A stretch of 64,000 nt of DNA from Novipirellula aureliae (GTDB taxonomy: Bacteria; Planctomycetota; Planctomycetia; Pirellulales; Pirellulaceae), in the NCBI RefSeq assembly GCF_007860185.1, contig NZ_SJPY01000001.1:186001-250000 (forward strand). Reading direction: 5' to 3'. Positions 1 through 8,504 of the stretch are shown piece by piece (position 1 is the stretch's first letter; each line of letters opens with the position of its first letter). The notes beneath the pieces are model-generated. The model searched no databases. It was not told where the DNA came from and worked only from the letters and a program-made list of their open reading frames with translations. The translations under genes and the position numbers were made by a program.

Positions 1-879
1 GTGGGGCGTGTTGATTTGGCGGTTCGCGATCTGACTAAATTGTCTCGCAGCCAAGTGCGCGGATTGGTCGATCATGGGTGTGTCTCGATCAACTCCACTC
101 CGTGCAAAAACATTGGTGCAACGGTCAAAGAGGGCGATACGATCGTCGTCCGCTATGAACCCGCCCAAAGGTACAAAGAAAAGAAAAAGACGTGGGAAGA
201 CCGGACGTTTAGTGTGCTTTATGAAGACAGCGATTTAATCGTTGTCGATAAATCCGCGGGTACGTTAACCGTACCAACCGATCGGTTGGAAACGAATTCC
301 TTGGTTGATCGTGTCTCGATCTACTTGAGTCACTCGCGAAGCCAGCGGCAAGCTTGGGTTGTCCATCGCTTGGACCGTGAAGTCAGCGGTTTGCTGGTGT
401 TTGGAAAACACAAAGAGATTGCCGATGCGTTGATTGAACAATTCAAACAACGCAAACCAGATCGCGTCTACGTGGCTATTGTCAAAGGCTTGATGGACCG
501 CGACGAAGGTACCTTTCGTGCTCATTTGGCAACCGGCAACAATCTTGATCGTTACATTACCCGTCCGGGAAAAGAGACGGAAGAAGCGATTACGACCTTT
601 CAAGTTCTCGAGCGATTGAAAGACACGACGCTTGTGCAACTTCGACTTGAAACGGGCAAACGAAATCAGATCCGAGTCCAGTTGGCGGATGTTGGCCACC
701 CTGTCCTCGGTGACCCGCGATACCAAGCAAAGAAAGCTCAACATATCGGCTGGGTGCGCAAACGGATTGCTCTGCATGCCAAATCATTGTCCTTCGTCCA
801 TCCATCGAGCAACGAAAAGGCCGTCTTCGATTCACCCATTCCCAACGCCATGCAACGATTCATCGCAGGAAATCGATAG
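1..879 (+). CDS. RluA-family 23S rRNA pseudouridine synthase, cut at left edge
   Basis: Converts uridine to pseudouridine in structured RNA, most likely 23S rRNA. An S4-type RNA-binding segment occupies about residues 1-52 (SRSQVRGLVDHG). The catalytic domain follows from about residue 70 with the RluA signature HRLDREVSG, whose Asp is the family's catalytic residue, and the late motif KRNQIRVQLADVGHPVLGD. The first visible codon is a GTG at base 1; the S4 domain looks slightly short at its front, so this GTG may be an internal valine and the gene may begin outside the window. RluA, RluC and RluD types cannot be told apart from this sequence, so no symbol is given. Confidence 0.9.
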   Translation: MGRVDLAVRDLTKLSRSQVRGLVDHGCVSINSTPCKNIGATVKEGDTIVVRYEPAQRYKEKKKTWEDRTFSVLYEDSDLIVVDKSAGTLTVPTDRLETNSLVDRVSIYLSHSRSQRQAWVVHRLDREVSGLLVFGKHKEIADALIEQFKQRKPDRVYVAIVKGLMDRDEGTFRAHLATGNNLDRYITRPGKETEEAITTFQVLERLKDTTLVQLRLETGKRNQIRVQLADVGHPVLGDPRYQAKKAQHIGWVRKRIALHAKSLSFVHPSSNEKAVFDSPIPNAMQRFIAGNR

Positions 880-1114
880 GGCATTAGCGGAAATTTTTGC
901 TTCCCCCCTACCGGCGAAGCCAGGAAGGGTGGAAAACCGAGTCTGCAGCCAGATTTCCGAGGGAAACTCGTCCTCGCTACTCGAACCGGGTGTGGACGCC
1001 GTGTGTAAGCCTCTCTCCGCGCCAACACTCGCTGGTTGAACCTCCCCAAACCACGTTCGCAGAGGGTATCCATCGACGGAATCCCTTAACGTGTTGCGCG
1101 CGGGGACAACACGA

Positions 1115-2836
1115 CTAGCAACAAGCACCTTCGACGTAGACCGCTGGCCCGGCCGAGTTTTTCACATTGGTTTCGTAGAAGGTTGGTGGTTCATAGGTCC
1201 ACCCATTTCTCAGCCGCTCTTGTTCTGCTTCTAGCTTTTTGAAAAGGTATCGGCCTGCAATCGGGGCCGCTCGCCGTGATTCATCTCCGAAGACCACATG
1301 CAATTCATCGAGCAACCTCGTACACTCCTCCGCCAACCGCTTATCATTTGCATACGCCTTACGAGTCGCCCACAGTGCGCCGGCATAATGGATTGGCAAC
1401 GATTTGGCCTCAATCGCAAAGCGGCGTCGAACGCGCTCATCCGTATGGTTCTTGTATCGCTTCCAGGCACGGAGGTTTGTGCGAATAATCCGCACCACGC
1501 TCGGCCCGTTGACTTCAAAGTCACGGTGAAAGGCCCTCAGCAACATCTCCGTTTCTTGCCCGCCCACGATGTGTGGATGGTGGAAGTTGAATCGTAATTG
1601 TCCGTGAATGTCAGGAATGGATATCTCGCTACGATCGAGCAGCGTTCCATTGCGTTCATGTTCGGCAAAAAGCGGCGTGCCGGGGATTGGGGTGTACAAC
1701 ATAAATTGATGAAACTCACTGTTGTGAGCGACCGCGTGATCGATCGCCGCATCGATGTTCTCGGGTGTGTGCTCTTCAAGCCCAATGATGCTCGACCCCA
1801 ATACACGAATGCCGTGTGATTGAAGCTCCTTGACCAACGATAGCGTGTCGGTACCCGCCAACTTCGTGTACTGAGACGATTTCCCCTCGAGTCCCATCCA
1901 TACCCAACACACGCCAAGTGCAATGAGTTGTTCCATCGTGTACATCTTTATCACGTTGGCGCTGCTAAACAGATAGAGCGACCACGGCTTGTCGTGCTTT
2001 TGCATCAGCTCAAGTAGACCAAGGGCTCGCTTCTTGTCGACTAGGAAATTCTCGTCCATGACAAAGAATGCTTGAGTGCCGAGACTCGATTCGAGCTCAC
2101 ACATGATGTCGAAAAGCTGCTGTCCCGTTTCAAAAAACTTGACATATTTTCCCTTACCACCAAACATTGCCGATGTTGAACAGAAGTTGCACCCTAGCGG
2201 ACAACCTGCAGAGGGGATCAATGTCGCGGCGATATCGCCCGGATGATTGATTAAGTTGACCCCCATGATTCGCGATCCGATATTGGCAATCACTTTGGGA
2301 TGTTTTAGCGGCATCGACACATCTTGGCCAAGATAGGATCGCATCCAACAGACCCCATCCCCACGAACCACATGATCGAAATCACAAAACTCACTGAGCT
2401 GCGGAAAGTTGGCAATGTGACCACCAATAATGATCGTCGCATGTGGCAAATGCTTGCGGATCATACGACACATTTTGCGGACCTTGATCAGGTTCGTTTG
2501 AATCGAGCTGATACCGATCACGTCGTATTCGTGGTTTTTGATCTCTTCAAGAAACCGTTTCTCGGATGGGAAATCAAGTAGTGTCGTGGGAGCTTCAAGA
2601 TTGACTTGAATCAACATCAATCCCCAAGACCGTTGGAACGTTCTCAGCGAATAGGCCTGTTGGACTCGCGTCACTTGGTTGTGGTACAACTCCATCGGAT
2701 TGATCAGCCGACTTCCCGAACCATCATCAACCGCATAGGGACCGAACACACTGGTCAACAAGACCTTCGCATTGGCGCCGAGCGGATGTTTTGGAGAGAG
2801 GCCCGATGGCGACGCTACTTCGTCGATAGAAGACAT
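1115..2836 (-). CDS. B12-binding-domain radical SAM protein
   Basis: A 573-residue iron-sulfur enzyme of the B12-binding radical SAM superfamily. The N-terminal half has a cobalamin-binding Rossmann-type region (about residues 75-155, with YDVIGIS and IIIGGH). The radical SAM cluster motif is C212-xxx-C216-xx-C219 in AGCPLGCNFCSTS, followed by a TIM-barrel region with FFVMDENFLVDKK. The substrate is unknown; relatives modify lipids, bacteriochlorophylls and small molecules. The open frame runs 26 codons further upstream, but ATG at 2834-2836 gives a protein starting MSSIDEV and avoids a low-complexity, basic leader. It ends in two cysteines (EGACC). The nearest upstream gene is the response regulator at 3028-3672, with about 190 bp between them. 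Confidence 0.88.
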   Translation of the reverse strand: MSSIDEVASPSGLSPKHPLGANAKVLLTSVFGPYAVDDGSGSRLINPMELYHNQVTRVQQAYSLRTFQRSWGLMLIQVNLEAPTTLLDFPSEKRFLEEIKNHEYDVIGISSIQTNLIKVRKMCRMIRKHLPHATIIIGGHIANFPQLSEFCDFDHVVRGDGVCWMRSYLGQDVSMPLKHPKVIANIGSRIMGVNLINHPGDIAATLIPSAGCPLGCNFCSTSAMFGGKGKYVKFFETGQQLFDIMCELESSLGTQAFFVMDENFLVDKKRALGLLELMQKHDKPWSLYLFSSANVIKMYTMEQLIALGVCWVWMGLEGKSSQYTKLAGTDTLSLVKELQSHGIRVLGSSIIGLEEHTPENIDAAIDHAVAHNSEFHQFMLYTPIPGTPLFAEHERNGTLLDRSEISIPDIHGQLRFNFHHPHIVGGQETEMLLRAFHRDFEVNGPSVVRIIRTNLRAWKRYKNHTDERVRRRFAIEAKSLPIHYAGALWATRKAYANDKRLAEECTRLLDELHVVFGDESRRAAPIAGRYLFKKLEAEQERLRNGWTYEPPTFYETNVKNSAGPAVYVEGACC

Positions 2837-3027
2837 GACGGATTTCTTTTTTAGGAAGAGGCAAAATCGAGATCCTTGATTGTCGTTAGGATGCCGTCGA
2901 ACATGCAACCGCAAAAAGGCTTATTTGGACGGCGGGCAAATTGTCGCACACGTCGGGGGAGGCTAGCCTTGAGGCAATTCCATCCGACGCGTGAATCGGC
3001 TAACGCCACCACCCCCGCACCTACCAA

Positions 3028-3672
3028 CTATGCGTTCGCAAGCACCCATTCCGTTGCGAATCGAGCCAGCTCCGCGGTATGCCTTAGACATAACTTGTCC
3101 TTGATACGCGATCGGTAGGTCTCGATTGTATTGGGGCTTAGAGACATCGCAGACGCAATTTGGCTCGTCTTGGTCCCTCTACCGATGAGCGTGAAGACTT
3201 CGAGTTCACGGTTTGAAAGGACTTTTGCTGGTTCGCGATCATCGATCGAATCACCGCTCGTCTTTTCCTGCATTCGTTTTGAGAGAAATTCAGGACTTAG
3301 GTAGACTTCACCCGCCAATACCGTGCGCAGCGCGTCGATCATCGTTTCGCGAGCATACCGCTTGTTGATGTATCCGCTCGCTCCCGCCTTCAGAGCCCGC
3401 TCGGCATACAACGATTCATCGTACATTGACCATACCAGCGTACGGACCGTCGGAAATCGACTACGAATTTCTTTGACCAGTTCGATTCCATTGCTGGTTT
3501 TTAGACAAATGTCCACAATTGCGGCATCGGGCTGCGTCTTTTCAATCGAATCGAGGGCATCATCGACGCCTTCGGCTTCGGCACAAACCTGCAGGTCCGA
3601 TTCCATCTCGATCCGCATCGCCAAACCGTCACGAGAAATCGGATGGTCGTCTACGATCACGATCTTCGCCAT
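3028..3672 (-). CDS. NarL/FixJ-family response regulator
   Basis: A 214-residue two-component response regulator. The receiver domain (residues 1-120) has the acidic pair D8/D9, the phospho-acceptor D54 (AIVDICLK) and the conserved Lys in GYINKR. The C-terminal LuxR-type helix-turn-helix (about 150-205) carries LSNRELEVFTLIGRG and SPNTIETYRSRIKDKL. Start chosen at ATG 3670-3672, which has a good ribosome site (GAAGGG, about 7 bases upstream); the frame is open 24 codons further back with no similar support. No cognate kinase is adjacent. It lies just downstream of the Tad genes on the same strand, about 400 bp away, so control of that system is possible but unproven. Confidence 0.92.
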   Translation of the reverse strand: MAKIVIVDDHPISRDGLAMRIEMESDLQVCAEAEGVDDALDSIEKTQPDAAIVDICLKTSNGIELVKEIRSRFPTVRTLVWSMYDESLYAERALKAGASGYINKRYARETMIDALRTVLAGEVYLSPEFLSKRMQEKTSGDSIDDREPAKVLSNRELEVFTLIGRGTKTSQIASAMSLSPNTIETYRSRIKDKLCLRHTAELARFATEWVLANA

Positions 3673-4076
3673 GTCGAGCCCTTCGCCTGAATAGGTACCG
3701 CCACTCTTTTGACCGCCTAAAACACAAGAGACGATCGTCCCCATCGCTCACTTCTGATTAAGTGTTTTAGTCTACCGCCGATAATGCTGGCTCGATAGCC
3801 CATCGCACGCATGGAGAGACCCGGCACGCCAGTCCCGTGAATCAGCCAATTCCGCTGGCATCGGAGACAGAGACCCATTCTGCATCTGCAATTTGATTGG
3901 ATGAATTTGCAACGCTTCGATCGACGCTTCGATCAATGCTTCGATCAATGCTTCGATCTGGTTTCGTTCATCGGTGACGCGTTTCGGCCGGATTGCTGGA
4001 GCCGTTGCTTTGCTCGGTAGCACCGTGTTGGCGGACCGGGACAAACAGGGACGGGTTCATTGACCATCCTCTTGGA
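3673..4076. other. Gap of 404 bp with a short tandem repeat
   Basis: No convincing gene. A 90-codon minus-strand frame (3772-4044) starts only at TTG, and its middle is the translation of the 12-bp repeat at 3910-3957, so it was not called. The region probably holds the promoter of the response regulator and the end of the Tad transcript, but no clear promoter or terminator hairpin was seen. Confidence 0.6.
3910..3957. repeat. 12-bp tandem repeat, four units
   Basis: Four direct copies of a 12-bp unit: CAACGCTTCGAT, CGACGCTTCGAT and then CAATGCTTCGAT twice. Because the unit length is a multiple of three it stays open in the minus-strand frame, giving an artificial-looking Ile-Glu-Ala-Leu/Ser run. 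Confidence 0.9.
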
Positions 4077-5060
4077 CTAGCCCAGCAAATTGCGATACAT
4101 ATTGATACCGGCAGGTCCAACGAGTACGACAAAAATGCCTGGAAAAATGAACAACACCAACGGAAAGATCATTTTCACCGCCGTCTTGGCTGCTTTTTCT
4201 TCGGCAATTTGTTTGCGTTTGGTTCGCATGGAATCACTCTGCACGCGGAGGGCGTTTGCGACGCTCGAACCAAACTTGTCCGCTTGAATCAAGATCGAAG
4301 CCAATTGCTTCAAATCGTCTACCCCGCTGCGATACCCAAGTGCTTGCAAGACGTCCGACCTCAGCCGTCCGAATTGCAATTGCTGATTGGCAACGTTGAA
4401 TTCTTCGCCGATCGCTTTGTGGCTCTTAGCCATTTCCTCAGCAACCTTGCGCAGCGCTTGGTCCATTCCCAAACCGGCTTCAACACAAACGACCATCAAA
4501 TCGAGCGCATCCGGTAGCCCCAGAAAGATCGCTTCCATACGCTTCTTGGCCTTGTACTCAAGCAATAGTTTGGGAACCATAAAACCAGCAATCAAACCGA
4601 GCAACAGCTTAATGACCATCCCTTGACTAAGTCCGTTCGCGACGAGCCCGAAGACACCGCCGAAGAATAAGCCAACACAGGCGATAATGAGCTGCAACCC
4701 TTTAAAAACAATCGGAGCCGATTCACCGCGAAAACCAGCATTCATCAGACGTTCGCGCAGAACGCTCATCTCCTTTTCGCTGCCTCGTACGGTATCCGCC
4801 AGAGGTGACGTCGCTTTCTCAAGTGCCGCTGCCAATGCTTGATTCTTCTTCTTTTTTAAATCGTCGCTCGAAAGCGACTCGTCGTCGCCACCTCCGCGGC
4901 GACTGCGCATCGCATCGAGCCTCGCCTCGGCGCGCGGCTTGTCATCCCCGCTCACGCGACCAAGTAGAAACCACGTTAGTGCGGTCACCCCAAAAAAGAT
5001 CGCAATCGAGGTGATCATGACTGGACTGAACGAAGACTGGTTGACGGCTTGTGCGAACAT
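4077..5060 (-). CDS. tadC: Type II secretion F-family protein, TadC-like
   Basis: A 327-residue inner-membrane platform protein of a Tad/Flp-type pilus or secretion machine. It has a membrane segment near the N-terminus (about 15-35), a charged linker, two hydrophobic segments around 125-165, the GspF-type cytoplasmic domain (about 180-300, with LPDALDLMVVCVEAGLGMDQALRKVAEE) and a final membrane segment (about 298-318). It is the last gene of the set cpaF - tadB - tadC, lying 60 bp after tadB. GspF proteins come in pairs in Tad systems; the downstream position fits TadC. The symbol is by position and family, not by close similarity. Confidence 0.85.
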   Translation of the reverse strand: MFAQAVNQSSFSPVMITSIAIFFGVTALTWFLLGRVSGDDKPRAEARLDAMRSRRGGGDDESLSSDDLKKKKNQALAAALEKATSPLADTVRGSEKEMSVLRERLMNAGFRGESAPIVFKGLQLIIACVGLFFGGVFGLVANGLSQGMVIKLLLGLIAGFMVPKLLLEYKAKKRMEAIFLGLPDALDLMVVCVEAGLGMDQALRKVAEEMAKSHKAIGEEFNVANQQLQFGRLRSDVLQALGYRSGVDDLKQLASILIQADKFGSSVANALRVQSDSMRTKRKQIAEEKAAKTAVKMIFPLVLFIFPGIFVVLVGPAGINMYRNLLG

Positions 5061-5120
5061 GTTTATCGGTTTCCCGCTTTACGGTTGAATGTCAATGCGT
5101 AGGCTGTGTAGACTTTGAAA

Positions 5121-6092
5121 CTAAACTTTGATCGTGATAATTTTTTTGATGACGATCGCACCAATGATTTGAGTCACCATCGCGCCGGCTAAGAGGTATC
5201 GTCCGATCGGATCGGTGAACAACATCGTGACGTATTCATAATTCAGCTTGAGCATGACAAGGAACAACACCGGTGGCAGCGCCAACAGCACCGCCCCACT
5301 CATTCGTCCTTCCCCTGTCAACGCTTGAATTTGACCGTGAATCTGCAATCGCTCGCGAATAATGTAGCCAATTTTATCGAGAATCTCCGCGAGGTCGCCC
5401 CCGGTTTGGCGTTGCAGGACAACTGCCGTTGCAAAGAACCGAAGGTCCATATTGGGAACGCGTGCTGCCATCCCTTCGATGGCTTCGTCGAGCGGAATAC
5501 CAAAGTTTTGTTCTTCAAATGCACGGCGAAATTCCATCGCCAAAGGATCTTCCATCTCTTTGGAAACCAAATCAAAACCAGCGTTGAGCGAATGCCCCGC
5601 ACGAAGCGATCGGCCGAGTAGTTCAAGAGCCTCTGGCATTTGGGAACCGAACTTGGCCAAGCGGCGTTTTCGTTTCATAATCAACCACAAAACGGGAACG
5701 ACACCAAACATCAGCCCGACGATCGGAGACAACACGTTGGGAACCGGCGAAAGAATCGTCAACACGACGCCTGCAGCAAACGCACCTAAGCAGATCGCCG
5801 AGAACTGCACCGCAGGCATCTTTACATCCGCCTGCTCCAAATAGTCGGCCAACCCAGGAAGGTTCTCGAGAAACTTCGAAATTGGATTCTGTAAATCACC
5901 TTCACCGCCGCCTCGCATCAGCGATTTCACATCCGCGTCATCCGGTGCACCACCACGCCGCGCCGAAGCCATCGCAGCCAAACGATCTTCGGTCATCGTC
6001 GTTTCGCCGTTCGGCATCAATACGTTAATGGCGAACGCAACGATCGATGCGACAAACACACCAACGGCGACGACAATAATGGTTGAACTCAT
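5121..6092 (-). CDS. tadB: Type II secretion F-family protein, TadB-like
   Basis: A 323-residue partner of the TadC-like protein, forming the membrane platform on which the CpaF ATPase is thought to act. Membrane segments are seen near residues 5-27, 95-140 and at the C-terminus (about 270-320). The GspF domain spans about 155-280 (MPEALELLGRSLRAGHSLNAGFDLVSKE). Start set at ATG 6090-6092 (MSSTIIVVAVGV), directly at the first membrane segment; the open frame extends 33 codons upstream into sequence with no membrane-protein character. It sits between cpaF (139 bp upstream) and tadC. Confidence 0.85.
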   Translation of the reverse strand: MSSTIIVVAVGVFVASIVAFAINVLMPNGETTMTEDRLAAMASARRGGAPDDADVKSLMRGGGEGDLQNPISKFLENLPGLADYLEQADVKMPAVQFSAICLGAFAAGVVLTILSPVPNVLSPIVGLMFGVVPVLWLIMKRKRRLAKFGSQMPEALELLGRSLRAGHSLNAGFDLVSKEMEDPLAMEFRRAFEEQNFGIPLDEAIEGMAARVPNMDLRFFATAVVLQRQTGGDLAEILDKIGYIIRERLQIHGQIQALTGEGRMSGAVLLALPPVLFLVMLKLNYEYVTMLFTDPIGRYLLAGAMVTQIIGAIVIKKIITIKV

Positions 6093-6231
6093 GACAATAG
6101 CACTTTTCGGTCGATCGGGGTAAACGGAGGAGGGTAAACGTCTAGGATGTCGAAATGACGTGACGGGGGCTTCCCGCCCCCTGTGTTCCATCTTGCCAAC
6201 GATGGCTGGAACCCTGTCAAAAATCGTTTTT

Positions 6232-7551
6232 TTAGGCAGGCATGATCACACGTTCGCGGAACGCGCTACTAGGCAATCGAACGCCTGCAGCTTCTAACTT
6301 GCTCATAAACGAAGGCCGGACCCCGGTACATTCGAAGTGCCCATACGCCTTACCTTCTTCATCAATGCCTTTTTGCGAATAACGGTAAATGTCCTGCAGG
6401 ACGATCGTGTCCTGTTCCATTCCAACCACTTCCGTAATCGCGGTGACACGACGGGGACCGCCTTGCAAACGGTTGGCTTGAATCAAGACATCGACGGCAC
6501 CCGATACTTGTTGACGAATCGCTTTGACCGGCAAATCGAAACCAGCCATCATCACGAGTGTCTCCAAACGAGCGATTGCGTCGCGTGGTGTGTTGGCGTG
6601 AATGGTCGTCAACGAACCATCGTGCCCCGTGTTCATCGCTTGCAACATGTCAAGCGTTTCTCCACCGCGGCATTCTCCGATAATGATTCGCTCAGGACGC
6701 ATACGCAGCGCGTTCTTGACGAGATCGGTTGCCGAAACCGCACCCGTGCCTTCAATGTTGGGCGGCCGCGTCTCCAAGCGGACAACGTGGTCTTGTTGCA
6801 ACTGCAATTCCGCCGCATCTTCGATCGTCACGATACGGTCGTCATGGCTAATAAATGAAGACAATGTGTTGAGCAGCGTCGTTTTTCCCGAACCGGTACC
6901 ACCAGCGATAATCATATTGAGCCGAGCCTTGATGCAGCCCTCTAGCAGCATCACCATCTCAGGCGTAAAGGCTCGATAGTTGAGCAGGTCCTCGAGCTTC
7001 AACGGGTTGGCACCGAACCGCCGAATACTCACCGCCGCCCCATCGAGAGCTAGTGGTGGAATAATCGCATTGACCCGTGATCCATCCTCTAGGCGTGCGT
7101 CGACCATCGGACACGTTTCGTCAACTCGGCGACCAACCTTACTAACGATCCGGTCAATGATTTGGAGCAAGTGTTTTCCATCGCGAAATTCAACATCCGT
7201 CTTCTGCATCCGTCCGCCTTTTTCGACGTAGATGTTCTTTGGACCGTTGATCAAAATGTCGCTTACCTTGGGATCCTTTAGAATCAACTCCAACGGACCA
7301 AGGCCAAGAACTTCGTCAAGCACTTCGTCAACGATCCGATCTCGCTCCTGACGATTGAGAAGTGTTTCTTCGGCATCGCAAAGATGCTCGACCACGAGAC
7401 GGATTTCTCGCGTTAGCGTTTCGCCCTTCAAATCGCCAACACGCGACAGGTCGAGCTTATCGACAAGTTTGCTGTGAATCCGACGTTTAACGTCCTCAAA
7501 TTTTTGCTGACGATTGGCTTCTGGTTTTGCTGCTGGTGTCGATGTTCGCAT
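6232..7551 (-). CDS. cpaF: CpaF/TadA-type secretion ATPase
   Basis: A 439-residue hexameric ATPase of the VirB11/CpaF class that powers Tad pilus assembly or protein export. The Walker A motif is GGTGSGKTTLLN (residues 217-228). The Asp box, the late motif RPERIIIGECRGGE with its conserved Glu residues, and the His box TGHDGSLTTIHANTPRDAIARLE are all present. The N-terminal domain (1-170) includes the CpaF-typical VLGLGPLELILKDPKVSDILING. Length is usual for the family. It heads a three-gene unit with tadB and tadC. The remaining Tad parts (pilin, prepilin peptidase, secretin CpaC/RcpA, CpaE, Tad pseudopilins) are not in the window. Confidence 0.93.
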   Translation of the reverse strand: MRTSTPAAKPEANRQQKFEDVKRRIHSKLVDKLDLSRVGDLKGETLTREIRLVVEHLCDAEETLLNRQERDRIVDEVLDEVLGLGPLELILKDPKVSDILINGPKNIYVEKGGRMQKTDVEFRDGKHLLQIIDRIVSKVGRRVDETCPMVDARLEDGSRVNAIIPPLALDGAAVSIRRFGANPLKLEDLLNYRAFTPEMVMLLEGCIKARLNMIIAGGTGSGKTTLLNTLSSFISHDDRIVTIEDAAELQLQQDHVVRLETRPPNIEGTGAVSATDLVKNALRMRPERIIIGECRGGETLDMLQAMNTGHDGSLTTIHANTPRDAIARLETLVMMAGFDLPVKAIRQQVSGAVDVLIQANRLQGGPRRVTAITEVVGMEQDTIVLQDIYRYSQKGIDEEGKAYGHFECTGVRPSFMSKLEAAGVRLPSSAFRERVIMPA

Positions 7552-7810
7552 CTGTGAGGATTCCCCGGATAAAACCGTTGTCTATGTTTCTATCGACGGT
7601 ATCCATTCTTTCGCTTTGCGTTCGAACCAATCGTCGCAAACGAGATCCCGTCTTCGTGCTTGGCCAAGAATGGCCCATGCAAACATAGATCACAAATAGA
7701 GACATGGCAGCCTAATCCTTCCATTTTGCCTATTCACCAAGACTTAGCCAGTCCTCATGGCGCAAAGGCGACGATGTTATCGGGATCGCCCCCCCTCCCA
7801 AAGCGAGATC

Positions 7811-7870
7811 CATACAACCGCGACTCATACAACCGCGATTCATACAACCGCGACTCATACAACCGCGGCT
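7811..7870. repeat. 15-bp tandem repeat, four units
   Basis: Four consecutive copies of CATACAACCGCGACT with single-base changes in copy 2 (GATT) and copy 4 (GGCT). The unit is a multiple of three and keeps plus-strand frames open. It lies between divergent genes. Confidence 0.95.
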
Positions 7871-8079
7871 ATCGCCAGAATGGCAAACCAAGAATCCGTC
7901 TTGAAAACAAACGCAAGCACCGGAGGATTGCTAGCATTGGAATGGGAGCGAGCTAAAACAAGAAGAAATCGGAAAAACTCGAATATTCGCGTAGGCAAAC
8001 TAGAAAAAATGTGTGATATTTAACCATCGCTTCACAACCGACCCCACCTTCAGTTGCTACGTTTACACGGAATTTCATC

Positions 8080-8086
8080 GGAGGAG
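8080..8086 (+). promoter_or_regulatory. Strong Shine-Dalgarno site of the BON gene
   Basis: GGAGGAG ends five bases before the ATG at 8092. It is one of the few near-consensus ribosome sites in the window and fixes the start of the small gene. Confidence 0.8.
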
Positions 8087-8091
8087 AGATT

Positions 8092-8325
8092 ATGAAGAAA
8101 CGAGCCTACCCGCAGCGAATCGACCAAAAGATTGCCACAGCCGCATCGGAAATCTTATCAAGAAGCTCTGTATCAGAACTGCGTAACCTGCGGGTTGACG
8201 AGAGCACCAGTGAATTAACGCTTAGCGGAAGCGTCGGAAGTTTCTATCACAAACAACTCGCTCAAGAAAGCGTTCGAATGATCGCTGGCGGACTTCGCGT
8301 CCGCAACAGCGTTAGTGTGCTGTAG
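8092..8325 (+). CDS. Small BON-domain protein
   Basis: A 77-residue protein made up almost wholly of one BON (OsmY/nodulation) domain: a short helical front (residues 10-35) followed by the typical strand-turn pattern LTLSGSVGSFYHKQLAQES and RVRNSVSVL. BON domains bind membranes or other macromolecules; here there is no signal peptide, lipobox or second domain, so the protein is probably cytoplasmic and its partner is unknown. The start is well supported by the GGAGGAG ribosome site. It is a single-gene unit facing tsf, with a strong palindrome between them. Confidence 0.8.
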   Translation: MKKRAYPQRIDQKIATAASEILSRSSVSELRNLRVDESTSELTLSGSVGSFYHKQLAQESVRMIAGGLRVRNSVSVL

Positions 8326-8417
8326 TCTTCGATCGCAAATGGTCATCTCCAGAGAGAACGGAACATGGCCAACGAACCATCGCATCGTTTTCTTACAATC
8401 CATTGTTTGCCGGACGA

Positions 8418-8475
8418 CGTCGTGGATCTTCTTAAAGATCCTCGCACAAGAGGATCTTTAAAAAGATCCACGACG
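8418..8475. repeat. Dispersed palindrome, family A copy 1
   Basis: Two 25-base arms (8418-8442 and 8451-8475) pair with one mismatch around the loop CGCACAAG. The core GTGGATCTT..TTAAAGATCCT is shared with copies at 54868-54931 and 63461-63516. Here it lies between the convergent BON and tsf genes and could end both transcripts, although it lacks a T-run. Confidence 0.92.
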
Positions 8476-8504
8476 GCACAGGCTAACGCGGACTCGTTAT
8501 CATC

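Larger units (their letters stand above)
7552..8091. other. Divergent intergenic region (540 bp) between cpaF and the BON gene
   Basis: This stretch must carry the promoters for the Tad set (leftward) and for the BON-domain gene (rightward). It contains the 15-bp tandem repeat at 7811-7870. Open frames through it are short and read the repeat, so none was called. No clear -35/-10 pair could be assigned. Confidence 0.6.

Noticed and set aside
265-777. Long antisense frame within the pseudouridine synthase gene (and similar antisense frames in other genes)
   Set aside because: Shadow of a gene with strong family motifs on the other strand; no ribosome site or recognisable protein.
3772-4044. 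90-codon minus-strand frame with an Ile-Glu-Ala-Leu repeat
   Set aside because: It starts only at TTG without a ribosome site, has no known family, and its regular part is the translation of a 12-bp tandem repeat.
7811-7870. Possible CRISPR array
   Set aside because: The 15-bp units are contiguous with no spacers. The other arrays in the window are also spacer-free, and no cas genes are present.
8418-8475. Rho-independent terminator call for the family A palindromes
   Set aside because: No T-run follows the stem on either strand, and one copy lies upstream of two divergent genes; treated as a dispersed repeat that may also stop transcription.
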